Assembly: GCF_023015805.1 (NCBI RefSeq)
Contig: NZ_JALKBA010000001.1
Span: 432,046-496,045, forward strand
DNA: 64,000 bases
Direction of reading: 5' to 3'
Source of the DNA: Cellulophaga sp. F20128
Lineage (GTDB): Bacteria; Bacteroidota; Bacteroidia; Flavobacteriales; Flavobacteriaceae
The notes under the pieces were generated by a model that searched no databases, was not told where the DNA came from, and saw only the letters and a program-made list of their open reading frames with translations. Shown here in pieces: positions 36,857-46,050 of this stretch. Position 1 is the first letter of the stretch. Each line of letters opens with the position of its first letter. The translations under genes were made by a program, and so were the position numbers.

Positions 36857-39700
36857 TTAGTTTATTTCAAATTCAATTTCTTCAGAGTTACCGTTTCCAG
36901 ATAGCTGTATTTTATATTTTCCTTTTGGCAAATAGGTTTTACCATCATTAGCCGTAACCAATTTTACTTTGTTTTTCTGTAAGTAGCTCGATTTGCCTTT
37001 TTTAGAAAAAGCGACATCATACGAAAGTACGTTAAATCCTTTTTCTCCTGTAACCCCTACAGCGCTAACCTCTGTATTATTCATAGTTAAGATTTTAGCG
37101 GAAAAGTCTCCTGCCTTGGCAGCATAAAAGTGAATGTCTATTCCTGGCGTATTTGGCCTTCCATATCTAGCTGTTCCCCATCGTTCAGAATGTTGAAGAT
37201 CTTCAACCTTAAAGAGGTGCAACTTCTTTTCTAAAACCGTTGGTGTCATCTGCTGTATTAGGGCAATGTTGGCCTTGTATAGACTTCTGCCATGGGTTGC
37301 GACGATCATTTCTTTGGCTTCTGCTTGTATAACTAAATCATGTATTGCCACACTAGGGATTCCGTTTATAAAAGAGTTCCAGGTTTCTCCGCTATTAAAA
37401 GTAACATACAGTCCGTTATCTGAGCCTACATAGAGAACATTTGGATTTTCCGGGTCTTCCTTAATGACATTTACGGCTGCTCCAGGAATAGTAGTACCAA
37501 TATTTTTCCAACTTACTCCATAATTATCAGACACATACACCTGAGCAGTGAAATTATCCCAGCGGTATCCGTTTAAGGTTGCATAGACTCTTTCTTTTTT
37601 ATGGGCTGATGCTACAACTCTACTAACCCACATATTTTTAGGTAAGCTCGCTGAAATATTTTGCCAAGATGCTCCTCCATTTTTTGTGAGCTGAATTAAC
37701 CCATCATCTGAGCCCACATAGATTAAACCAAATTGAAATGGACTTTCACTAATGGTTGTGAGGGTGCCATACGCAACGTTCCCTTTTTTTCCTCCTAAGG
37801 TTAAGTCGTCAGAGATAGCCTCCCAATCGTCTCCTTGATTAAAAGAACGATGTAATATATTACTTCCAAAATATAAAATATCTTGGTTGTGAGGTGATAG
37901 TAAAATTGGTGTTTGCCAGTTATAACGAAAAGTTTCTTCTTTCTCTTTGCTTTTAGGTGTAATGCTTGTACGTTTTCCGTCTGCTAAATTTATACGGTAA
38001 TAACTTCCAAATTGAGACCCTGTATAAACAATATTATGGTCTCTAGTATCTACTTGTACTTGCATCCCATCTCCACCCATAATGGACTTGTATGGATTTT
38101 GACCTGTTTGTTCCCATCGTTTGTCTATTCTGGCATTGTTTGGACCATACCACACCCCATTATCTTGTAAACCGCCATATACATTGTACGGTTTTTGATT
38201 GTCAGCGAAAACATAATAAAACTGACCTACGGGCGCATAATTTAATTTAGACCAACTCTCACCGTCATCATAACTCATGTTTAATCCACCGTCATTGCCA
38301 TTAATTAAATGCCCAGAGCGGTTGGGGTTTACCCAAAATGCCTGATGATCTGCATGTACATTTTCTTGGCTAATAGACGAATAAGTTTCTCCCCCATCTT
38401 TAGATTTCAGCAAGGAAATGCCTAAAATATAAATACCATTTTTATCTTGTGGATCTACCCTTATTTCACCAAAGTAATAACCATAAGACGAATAAAAACT
38501 TATTTTTTCTTTGTTTTTTTTCGTCCAAGTTGTACCTCCATTTATAGACAAATAGACCTCTGCACCAGTTACGGCATAGGCAGGAATCGCCTGATTACTT
38601 TGCAAAAAACCAGGTATTTCCCCAGGTGTTAACGCCTTAGATTGTATAAAGTTTTTAATATTTAAAGCTCTATACTTTTCATGAAAACCATACGATTTTA
38701 AATAGGTGTCTATTTCTTTATCATCGAGGTCTACAAATTCTTCACCTGTACTATTGTTAAAGATTTCATTGTAAAAGGCCATATCGGTAGCGCCTTTCTT
38801 TTCTTTATTTTTTTCTTCTGGAAACTCAAACTGACTATCATGCAAGGCATAAACCGTATTTTCATCAAAAACAGCCAGTCCAATTCTACCAACACCGCTA
38901 CCAACAGGAAATCCGTTACCCGAGATGTTCTTCCATGTTTCCCCCCCATCTATACTCTTATAAATAGCAGAGTTGGTACCACTTCCCACAAAATTCCAAG
39001 CCTTACGCTCTCTTTCCCAAGAGGCAGCATACATGACCTTAAAATTGTTAGGTGCTATGGCAATATCAATAACACCCGTATCCTTGTTTATAAATAGGGT
39101 TTGCTTCCATGTTTTGCCACCATCTGTAGTCTTGTAAATTCCACGCTCCTCGTTAGGAGAGTACAAATGACCAATGGAACCTACCACAACCTCATCTGGA
39201 TTGGAAGGATTTATTAGGATTCTACCAATATGGTGAGCATCCATCAATCCCATATTTTCCCAGGTTTTTCCTTTATCTGTAGATTTTAGAATTCCAATTC
39301 CAGCATAAGATGACCGAGAAGAATTATTTTCTCCTGTACCCACCCATAAGGTTCCGTTGTTCCAGTTCACTGCAATATCACCAATATTTTGAGTTGGTGC
39401 ATTATCCATAACTGGAGTAAAAGTGATGCCATTATTGTTGGTATACCACAACCCGCCCGATGCATAACCCACATAAAATTCTGAAGGATCGCTTGGGTTA
39501 ACATCCAAATCTGCCACACGACCACTCATTACTGTAGGGCCAATATTTGTAAAAGGAATATTTTTAACGATGGAAGAAGCTTCCATTTCTTTTTTTGCTT
39601 TTAAAGCCTCTTTAACCAGATTTTTTGATGTTGCTTCTGGCTGTTGCCCCCAAATCATTACAGACGTAAGTAAAAAAGAGAACACTAAAAATTTTTTCAT
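36857..39700 (-). CDS. Secreted VPS10/sortilin-like Asp-box propeller protein
   Basis: A 947-residue secreted protein with about nine Asp-box repeats of the form S/T-x-D-x-G-x-T-W, for example STDKGKTW, TTDGGKTW, SIDGGETW, SKDGGETY, SYDDGESW, TKNGGASW, SDNYGVSW. These form one or two large beta-propellers as in VPS10/sortilin and BNR-type glycosidases. The last 120 residues are a separate beta domain. Start 39700 (MKKFLVFSFLLTSVMIWGQ, signal peptide) was chosen over the in-frame start 42 bases upstream. It lacks an obvious catalytic sialidase arrangement, so function is uncertain: protein binding, or a hydrolase. First gene of a three-gene secreted operon. Confidence 0.85.
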   Translation of the reverse strand: MKKFLVFSFLLTSVMIWGQQPEATSKNLVKEALKAKKEMEASSIVKNIPFTNIGPTVMSGRVADLDVNPSDPSEFYVGYASGGLWYTNNNGITFTPVMDNAPTQNIGDIAVNWNNGTLWVGTGENNSSRSSYAGIGILKSTDKGKTWENMGLMDAHHIGRILINPSNPDEVVVGSIGHLYSPNEERGIYKTTDGGKTWKQTLFINKDTGVIDIAIAPNNFKVMYAASWERERKAWNFVGSGTNSAIYKSIDGGETWKNISGNGFPVGSGVGRIGLAVFDENTVYALHDSQFEFPEEKNKEKKGATDMAFYNEIFNNSTGEEFVDLDDKEIDTYLKSYGFHEKYRALNIKNFIQSKALTPGEIPGFLQSNQAIPAYAVTGAEVYLSINGGTTWTKKNKEKISFYSSYGYYFGEIRVDPQDKNGIYILGISLLKSKDGGETYSSISQENVHADHQAFWVNPNRSGHLINGNDGGLNMSYDDGESWSKLNYAPVGQFYYVFADNQKPYNVYGGLQDNGVWYGPNNARIDKRWEQTGQNPYKSIMGGDGMQVQVDTRDHNIVYTGSQFGSYYRINLADGKRTSITPKSKEKEETFRYNWQTPILLSPHNQDILYFGSNILHRSFNQGDDWEAISDDLTLGGKKGNVAYGTLTTISESPFQFGLIYVGSDDGLIQLTKNGGASWQNISASLPKNMWVSRVVASAHKKERVYATLNGYRWDNFTAQVYVSDNYGVSWKNIGTTIPGAAVNVIKEDPENPNVLYVGSDNGLYVTFNSGETWNSFINGIPSVAIHDLVIQAEAKEMIVATHGRSLYKANIALIQQMTPTVLEKKLHLFKVEDLQHSERWGTARYGRPNTPGIDIHFYAAKAGDFSAKILTMNNTEVSAVGVTGEKGFNVLSYDVAFSKKGKSSYLQKNKVKLVTANDGKTYLPKGKYKIQLSGNGNSEEIEFEIN

Positions 39701-40067
39701 TCTAAGGTGTTTGGTTTCTATGAAAAGTTCCGTACAAATCAAGTATGGACAGGTATCTTCATTATTTTTTTAAAAAAGTGAAGTTATAAAATAAAGCGTA
39801 TTACAACAAAATTATATTTCATATCAACCCTAAATCCAATTAAATTCCTTTTTTAGTCAAAAAAATAACAGTGTATTTCCCTTTAGTGATGCTGCTTAAA
39901 TCTGATGCTATAGACAGATTTGGCCGCATAATTTTGATAGATTAGGAGTTGGCCGATGCCTTAACTGGTGGTTTTGACCGTGGTGTCTTGTAGACCATAA
40001 AATAAAAAGGGACAAGTTTTTATTTAGAGCTGTTCTAGGAATTTGAAAGTACCTTTTTAACTTCTTT
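39701..40067. other. Non-coding gap between divergent genes
   Basis: This stretch lies between the divergent Asp-box gene and aminopeptidase P. A 65-codon open frame on the minus strand (39908-40105) has the composition of random sequence and no start context, so it is not called. No RNA gene or clear -7 element for the Asp-box gene was seen. Confidence 0.4.
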
Positions 40068-40101
40068 TTGTATGTGCCAAAATTGAAATTCCTTACTTTT
40101 G
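40068..40101 (+). promoter_or_regulatory. Aminopeptidase P promoter (TTG-N23-TACTTTTG)
   Basis: TTG at 40068-40070, a 23-base spacer and TACTTTTG at 40094-40101, an exact -7 element. The start codon is 76 bases further on. Confidence 0.5.
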
Positions 40102-40176
40102 ACAAAAGCTTTTAGTAATACCTCAATTTTGTACTACGAGGTTAGACACCTATAATTAAAAACGAAATTCTAAGAC

Positions 40177-41469
40177 ATGAAATACAACCCTATTGATTCC
40201 AAATTATTTATAAAAAATCGCGAAAAATTTATGGCACTTATGAAGCCAAAAAGTATTGCTGTTTTTAATTCTAATGATGTTTATCCTATTGGTGCAGATA
40301 GCACTATGCCCTTTGAGCAGCATCGGGATATTTTTTACCTTACTGGAGCAGACCAAGAAGAAACGATACTGTTACTTTTTCCCGATGCTCTAGATCCAAA
40401 ACATAGAGAAGTGTTATTTGTACGTGAAACAAATGCTCATATTGCCGTTTGGGAAGGTGAAAAACTTACCAAAGAGCGCGCAACAGCAGTCTCAGGGATT
40501 GCTACTGTATATTGGTTGACGGATTTTGACAAAGTCTTTTTTGATTTGATGACAGAAACCGATACCGTATATTTTAACACCAATGAGCATTACCGCCAAG
40601 CGGTTGAAACTGAAACTAGGGAAGATCGCTTTATAAAAAAATGCAAGGCAGATTACCCTGCGCATTCATGGGCAAAAAGCAACCCTATTCTACATGCCAT
40701 TAGAGGTGTAAAAGAACCTGAAGAAATAGCCTTGCTACAAAACGCCTGTAATATTACCGAAAAAGGTTTTAGACGTTTGTTAAGCTTTGTAAAACCCGGG
40801 GTATGGGAATATGAAATTGAAGCCGAATTATTGCACGAATTTATACGTAACCGCTCAAAAGGTTTTGCGTATACACCCATAATAGCCTCTGGAAACAATG
40901 CCAATGTCTTGCATTATGTAGAAAACAACCAACAATGTAAGGATGGCGATATGCTGTTGATGGATGTTGCTGCAGAATACGCCAATTATTCTAGTGACTT
41001 AACCCGTACTATTCCTGTAAACGGAAGGTTTACAAAACGTCAAAAAGAAGTGTACAATGCTGTTTTACGCGTAAAAAATGAAGCCACCAATATGTTGGTT
41101 CCTGGTACTTTCTGGGCAGAATTCCACAAAGAAGTTGGCCATCTAATGACCAGCGAACTGCTAGGTCTTGGTTTACTGGACAAGGCAGATGTGCAAAATG
41201 AAGATAAAAACTGGCCAGCCTATAAAAAGTATTTCATGCATGGTACTAGTCATCATATTGGACTAAACACGCACGATTATGGAGACCTAAAGGCTCCAAT
41301 GAAAGCCAATATGGTTTTTACCGTTGAGCCTGGTATTTATATTCCTGAAGAAAATATGGGCATCCGACTAGAAGATGATGTTGTTATTCAAGCCAAAGGA
41401 GCACCATTTAATTTAATGGCAAACATACCTATTGAAGCCGATGAGATTGAAGCTTTAATGCAGTCTTAA
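40177..41469 (+). CDS. pepP: Xaa-Pro aminopeptidase (M24B, aminopeptidase P)
   Basis: A 430-residue metallopeptidase that removes an N-terminal residue preceding proline. An N-terminal creatinase-like domain (about 1-165) leads into the pita-bread domain. Metal ligands are the two Asp in LLMDVAAEYANYSSDLTRT, the His in MHGTSHHIGLNTHD, the Glu in VEPGIYIPEE and the last Glu in GIRLEDDV. The whole set is present and ordered. No signal peptide, so it is cytoplasmic. It is transcribed alone and ends at a strong hairpin. Confidence 0.95.
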   Translation: MKYNPIDSKLFIKNREKFMALMKPKSIAVFNSNDVYPIGADSTMPFEQHRDIFYLTGADQEETILLLFPDALDPKHREVLFVRETNAHIAVWEGEKLTKERATAVSGIATVYWLTDFDKVFFDLMTETDTVYFNTNEHYRQAVETETREDRFIKKCKADYPAHSWAKSNPILHAIRGVKEPEEIALLQNACNITEKGFRRLLSFVKPGVWEYEIEAELLHEFIRNRSKGFAYTPIIASGNNANVLHYVENNQQCKDGDMLLMDVAAEYANYSSDLTRTIPVNGRFTKRQKEVYNAVLRVKNEATNMLVPGTFWAEFHKEVGHLMTSELLGLGLLDKADVQNEDKNWPAYKKYFMHGTSHHIGLNTHDYGDLKAPMKANMVFTVEPGIYIPEENMGIRLEDDVVIQAKGAPFNLMANIPIEADEIEALMQS

Positions 41470-41495
41470 GACCAAATAAATGTCTTTATAATAAG

Positions 41496-41531
41496 CCACC
41501 CTTAAAATACCAATGAGTATTTTAAGGGTGG
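41496..41531 (+). terminator. pepP terminator
   Basis: A perfect 15-base stem CCACCCTTAAAATAC with its complement and a 6-base loop, followed by TTTTTG. It begins 27 bases after the stop codon. Confidence 0.85.
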
Positions 41532-41877
41532 TTTTTGTATTCTATTCACTTCTTCATTTGTTGGTAATCTTTGAGCCATAAGTAAATATTCAACTTTTTA
41601 AACCATTCAGAAATGCAATAAAATAATTAGTGAATACTTCCTTACTTCTTTCACTATAATGTTCATATAAAATTATGTAACTAAAATGTTTTGTGATAAT
41701 TACACAAATTATATACACTAATTGTTTAATAATATGTAAACTTAAAAAAGTTGACAAACGAATAAAAATAACTATTGGTATGTTGTTTAAAGGTAAGGCA
41801 ATTAATTTATAATCTTATGAGAATTTTATAAATAATTATAAGCATTTTAAATTCAAATCGGATGCTTTGTGTAATGG
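41532..41877. other. Very AT-rich non-coding stretch
   Basis: About 350 bases of high AT content after the pepP terminator. No open frame of interest, no exact TAnnTTTG and no tRNA-like fold were seen on either strand. A small RNA cannot be ruled out. Confidence 0.4.
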
Positions 41878-41914
41878 AAAAAGCTAAGATGAATTAGTTC
41901 ACCTCAGCCTTTTT
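41878..41914. terminator. Terminator after the OmpA-family gene
   Basis: An imperfect inverted repeat, AAAAAGCT-AG-TGAA against TTCA-CT-AGC-TTTTT with three mismatches, 21 bases after the minus-strand stop codon at 41935. A/T runs on both sides make it usable in both directions. Confidence 0.55.
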
Positions 41915-41934
41915 TTACAATTTCTACTATATTG

Positions 41935-43053
41935 TTATTCTTGATCTTCAAACATACTATTTGCATACCCATTTTGTTTTCCTTTAGAAACTACAAACTC
42001 AAGTCGTTTATTTTGCAAATTTTTTGTTTTAGTATGGTTTGTTGTTAGTGGAATTTTATCTCCATAACCCCTCCAAGAAATTCGATCAAAACCTAAACCG
42101 TTATCTAACAAAAACTCTCCTACCGCTTTTGCTCTTTTTTCAGAAAGTTCTTTATTGTAATTCTTATTTCCTTTCCCGTCAGAATGCCCATAAATGGTAA
42201 GGTTTAACTCTGGGTTACGCTTAAGGTGGGTTAAAAGTGCTTTTAGTTGACTTTTTGACCCCTTATGAATCTCAAAACTATCAGGAGTAAACAAGAAGTC
42301 CTTTACAACATAGATTTCATCTAAATTAAACTGATAGGTATCTTTTGTAAGCGACACCATATCAAAATAATAATAGGCTGCCTTTCTCTGATGCTGACCT
42401 GTTTCCTCTGTTTTGGTAGCCAGGTTCCTTTTAAAATTACCTAAAGTCATAAACTTCTCCGTTCCATTGGCTACAAAATCTGCAGAAACACGAATCCATT
42501 CTGTTTTATTGGAATAAAAAACAGGATTACTAGAACGCACAAAATTTAAATGATTTTCTTCTTTTAAATTTTCAATTTCTATGTTTTTGTTGGTTTCCCA
42601 TTTTGGATTGTTTTCTGTAAAAAGAATTTCAAACTGGTCTACTGAGAGTCCAGATTTCTCTGCCAAACTAACCATAAATGAAATTTTATAGCGCTTTCCC
42701 TGTTCTAAAGGCTCCAAAATTGATGCGGTAATATATTCCCGATAATTATCAGGACCGTACATATAAAAACCGGCAAAGGCCTTTCCGTCATGCACCGTTT
42801 GCCTACCAATAAAATTTTGTGAGGTATGCATTTCTTCACTACAATCATTAAAATAATCGGAAGTTCCTTGGGATGGATTGAACCAATCTGTAACATCTTC
42901 ATTAAAATTACCTACTTTGTTAGAGCATTTTTGCGACGATTCAAAACTTGGATTTTGGATTAAATTTTGAGCATTGAGTTTTCCTAAAAACACGAAAGTG
43001 AATCCTGCAACAAAGCAAAGATATCGACGAAAATAAAGAAAGAAGTGAGACAT
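41935..43053 (-). CDS. OmpA-family protein with N-terminal beta-sandwich domain
   Basis: A 372-residue envelope protein. A signal-like segment at about 8-28 (YLCFVAGFTFVFLGKLNAQ) is followed by a beta-rich domain opening NLIQNPSFES, a pattern seen in carbohydrate-binding-like jelly-rolls (about 30-235). The end (about 245-360) is an OmpA C-terminal domain that binds peptidoglycan: LTIYGHSDGKGNKNYNKELS and RISWRGYGDKIPL are typical. The protein would link the cell wall to the outer membrane or surface. The first 8 residues (MSHFFLYF) may belong to a longer signal; a later start at the signal core is possible. Confidence 0.85.
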   Translation of the reverse strand: MSHFFLYFRRYLCFVAGFTFVFLGKLNAQNLIQNPSFESSQKCSNKVGNFNEDVTDWFNPSQGTSDYFNDCSEEMHTSQNFIGRQTVHDGKAFAGFYMYGPDNYREYITASILEPLEQGKRYKISFMVSLAEKSGLSVDQFEILFTENNPKWETNKNIEIENLKEENHLNFVRSSNPVFYSNKTEWIRVSADFVANGTEKFMTLGNFKRNLATKTEETGQHQRKAAYYYFDMVSLTKDTYQFNLDEIYVVKDFLFTPDSFEIHKGSKSQLKALLTHLKRNPELNLTIYGHSDGKGNKNYNKELSEKRAKAVGEFLLDNGLGFDRISWRGYGDKIPLTTNHTKTKNLQNKRLEFVVSKGKQNGYANSMFEDQE

Positions 43054-43460
43054 AAGGCTATTGGTTTTAAGTTGGTACTCCCGTTTTATAGTAACCTTGA
43101 ACCTTTATGTTTATTGCAATTTTTACAGCGCTATGTTGTGAAACAATAGGTTGTTGTCTGTGAACGTCTAAAAAAGTAAGTCGAAAGGGCCTAAAATCAA
43201 AAGGACATAAGCATCTTTATTTACGTAAATAATTGTAAATCAATGATATACAGTAGGTTTTTTCTTACAACACACCATCTGTCTGTTGTTTTTTTGTAGT
43301 CTGTTAAGAGGCAAAAGGCAAGAATCTCTACTTCCAAAACACGGTAATCTCCAATACAAATCACCTAATCATTAAACATACAAATACACCCTTTGCCAAG
43401 CAAGGCATCGTCAAAAACAATTGCTCCCTGAGAATCCGATTCAACCGCTAGCAGTTTCTA
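43054..43460. other. Non-coding gap upstream of the OmpA-family gene
   Basis: About 400 bases with no plausible gene. A weak hairpin ACAACA/TGTTGT followed by seven T lies near 43267-43296 on the plus strand, but no gene on that strand leads into it. The dut gene ends at its right edge without a visible terminator. Confidence 0.4.
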
Positions 43461-43895
43461 TTATTTGGTCCCGGTACTTCCAAAACCACCTTCACCTCGT
43501 GAGGTTTCTGATAATTTATCTACTTCAACCCATTCTGCCCTTTCGTGTTTTGCAATGACCAATTGCGCAATACGTTCTCCGTCTTCAACCGTAAAATTGT
43601 CCTGAGATAGGTTAACCAATATAACACCTATTTCCCCTCTATAATCCGCATCTACGGTACCTGGAGCATTTAAGACTGTTATTCCCTTTTTAGCGGCCAA
43701 TCCGCTTCTAGGACGTACCTGTGCTTCATAGCCTACCGGTAATTCTATAAAAAGTCCGGTAGTGATAATAGCTCTTTGCAAAGGCTCTAAGGTAATAGGT
43801 GTAGATATATTAGCTCTAAGATCCATCCCTGCAGAAGCAAGCGTTTCGTATTTTGGAGTGGGATGTGCCGATTTATTTAGTAATTTAATTGTCAT
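43461..43895 (-). CDS. dut: dUTP diphosphatase
   Basis: A 144-residue trimeric dUTPase that cleaves dUTP to dUMP and so keeps uracil out of DNA. All five motifs are visible: AGMDLRANI (1), RPRSGLA (2), [17 protein letters not shown] (3), RIAQLVI (4) and the C-terminal [10 protein letters not shown] (5) that folds over the active site of the neighbouring subunit. Its start overlaps the flippase stop by 4 bases (ATGA), so they are co-translated. Confidence 0.97.
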   Translation of the reverse strand: MTIKLLNKSAHPTPKYETLASAGMDLRANISTPITLEPLQRAIITTGLFIELPVGYEAQVRPRSGLAAKKGITVLNAPGTVDADYRGEIGVILVNLSQDNFTVEDGERIAQLVIAKHERAEWVEVDKLSETSRGEGGFGSTGTK

Positions 43896-45352
43896 TTTTT
43901 ACTGATTATTTTTTTTAATACTTCGTTTTCCATTTTATAAACCAACCCTAAAAACAAAAATAGTAAGATGCAACCGATCCACAAATTCCGATCAAAAACA
44001 TAAAAGGAAATGATAGACAACAGTACCGAGATGGAAAAATAAAATGCTATTTTACGCATGTTGTACGGAATTGGATAATTCTTTTTTCCAAAGTAATAGG
44101 ACAGCACCATCATAGAGCCATAGGCAGCTAAGGTGGCTAAAGCAGAGGCAACATACCCAATTTTCGGAATGAATAAAAAGTTAATTACTATAGTTAACCC
44201 TGCCCCAATTAACGAAATAAATGCGCCATACCTTGTCTTATCCGTAACCTTATACCAAACTGAAAGGTTGTGATAGATCCCTAGAAAGAAAGCAGCCAAC
44301 AGCACAATAGGCACTATAGGCATGGCTTCCCAATACGCCTCTTTAGTAATAAATATTTCTTTAATAACATCTATAAATACAATGACCGCTAAGAAAATAA
44401 CACTCCCTATAATCACAAAATAATTGGTTATTTGCGCATAGGTTTTCTGTGGATTTTCTGATGTAGAATGACTAAAAAAGAATGGCTCTACTCCCATGCG
44501 AAATGCTGTGGCAAACAGGGTCATAAACAAGGCGAGCTTATAACAGGCAGAATACTTTCCTATTTCACTTTTAGCGATGTCTTCCGGCAGTAAATTTTCT
44601 AATAAAATACGATCAAAAACTTCATTGATAGAAAAAGCTATACCCGCCACCAAAATAGGTGTGGCATATTTCATCATTTGCCGCCAAAGCACTACATCAA
44701 ATATATATTTCGTTTTAAAATACAACGGAATTAATAAAAATAGGGTTACCAAACTAGCCAAAAGATTAGCTATAAGGAGGTAGGAAAACTCAAAATTGGG
44801 TATGTAAATGCTTTTTAAAATGGAATCTGGACTTTTTACCAATATTTCTGGGATAACATATAAGAAAATTGCAGTAATACCCGTATTAATGGCCACATTA
44901 ATTAACTTAACCACCGCGTATTTCATGGGCTTTTCCGTAGCTCTAAGCCAGGAAAATGGCACAATCACCAACGCATCTAAAGTTAAGATCCATATGGCGT
45001 ATTTTACATAGGCAACATCAATGCTAATAACACTTGCTATGCTGTTCCTGAAACTATAGGCAAGCACCAAAAAAAGCAGGCTGCTTCCCAAAATAGACAA
45101 CAATGAAGTTGAAATAACGGTGTTTTTATCCTTTGCATTGGTATAAAATCTAAAAAATGCAGTTTCCATACCATAGGCTAAAAAAACATTGAAGATTGCG
45201 ATATAGGCGTAGATAATTGAAAACTCTCCATATCCTTCTGTCTTAAAAACGTAGGTATACAGCGGAAGTAACAGAAATGTTAGCATCCTAGGCAATACAG
45301 TTGCCAAGCCGTAAACAAAAGTTTGTTTAAAGAGTTTTTTTAACGGATTCAA
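43892..45352 (-). CDS. Polysaccharide flippase (MATE/Wzx-like)
   Basis: A 486-residue integral membrane protein with about 14 hydrophobic segments, starting [25 protein letters not shown], the usual first helix of the oligosaccharide flippase family. Such proteins move lipid-linked sugars across the inner membrane. The substrate is not shown and no glycosyltransferases flank it. It overlaps dut by 4 bases, an arrangement that is probably co-transcription rather than a shared role. Confidence 0.9.
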   Translation of the reverse strand: MNPLKKLFKQTFVYGLATVLPRMLTFLLLPLYTYVFKTEGYGEFSIIYAYIAIFNVFLAYGMETAFFRFYTNAKDKNTVISTSLLSILGSSLLFLVLAYSFRNSIASVISIDVAYVKYAIWILTLDALVIVPFSWLRATEKPMKYAVVKLINVAINTGITAIFLYVIPEILVKSPDSILKSIYIPNFEFSYLLIANLLASLVTLFLLIPLYFKTKYIFDVVLWRQMMKYATPILVAGIAFSINEVFDRILLENLLPEDIAKSEIGKYSACYKLALFMTLFATAFRMGVEPFFFSHSTSENPQKTYAQITNYFVIIGSVIFLAVIVFIDVIKEIFITKEAYWEAMPIVPIVLLAAFFLGIYHNLSVWYKVTDKTRYGAFISLIGAGLTIVINFLFIPKIGYVASALATLAAYGSMMVLSYYFGKKNYPIPYNMRKIAFYFSISVLLSIISFYVFDRNLWIGCILLFLFLGLVYKMENEVLKKIISKK

Positions 45353-45403
45353 TGCTGTTTAATTAGTGTTTAAAAGTAGGTATTAATCCTCTAGTAAACA
45401 AAG

Positions 45404-45913
45404 TCATTCTCTTGGTTTAGAAGAATAGATTAAAGCAGGTTTGTCTTTAACTCCCTTTACTTTCACATAATTGATGGTACTTTTTTGAATATAACTCAAT
45501 ACCGCTTCATCGTCTGCCAAGGTAAATGGAAATTCTAATTCTTCCTTCGCCTCATTTTTAATTGGTTTATTTCCAAATTCTTCTCTAGGGTCTGCATGGG
45601 CTACTATATCGTGAGGCGCAACTTTCCTTTCTTTATCAAACTTGGCTACAACAAACTTTTGCCCTTCTTCTGTCTCTATTTTAACATAGGCCTGTTGTCC
45701 CCTAAAAAAAAGTGTGTTTAGCGTATATCCTTCAATTTCCGAAACAGGAATTTTCACTAATAATCCGCTACCAGTTGCTTCTTTTCCGCCAATCCATTCT
45801 TGAGAATACCCTTCTCCTATTTGAAAAGGGGCACTGTTTACCAAATTTTTCTGAGAAGAACAACTAGTTACGAGCACGGTTACTACCAAAAAACTATATA
45901 TCGTATTTTTCAT
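45404..45913 (-). CDS. Lipoprotein of unknown function
   Basis: A 169-residue lipoprotein with lipobox VTSC (Cys18) and a mature part of mixed strands and charged stretches (FFRGQQAYVKIETEEGQKFVVA). ATG at 45913 was chosen because it starts the signal; an upstream in-frame start at 46003 would add 30 residues unlike a signal peptide. A -7-like TATCTTTA lies 23 bases upstream. I do not recognise the family. Confidence 0.7.
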   Translation of the reverse strand: MKNTIYSFLVVTVLVTSCSSQKNLVNSAPFQIGEGYSQEWIGGKEATGSGLLVKIPVSEIEGYTLNTLFFRGQQAYVKIETEEGQKFVVAKFDKERKVAPHDIVAHADPREEFGNKPIKNEAKEELEFPFTLADDEAVLSYIQKSTINYVKVKGVKDKPALIYSSKPRE

Positions 45914-46004
45914 TTGTTTATGTTTTCTATGTCTATAAAGATACAATGACAAAATTGATGCCACGTATAAACGTGAATAAAATACTGACTTTCTATAAAG
46001 CAAA

Positions 46005-46031
46005 AAATCTCACTACCAAGTAGTGAGATTT
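46005..46031. terminator. Terminator after the GH31 gene
   Basis: Inverted repeat AAATCTCACTAC / GTAGTGAGATTT with a 3-base loop, 19 bases after the minus-strand stop codon at 46051. It ends the glycogen operon. Confidence 0.85.
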
Positions 46032-46050
46032 ATATTCGTAACCATACTAT

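Noticed and set aside
39908..40105. A 65-codon open frame on the minus strand
   Set aside because: No plausible ribosome-binding or promoter context, composition like random sequence, and it overlaps the pepP promoter.
43267..43296. Hairpin with seven T on the plus strand, possible small-RNA terminator
   Set aside because: Only a 6-base stem and no promoter or gene on that strand leading into it.
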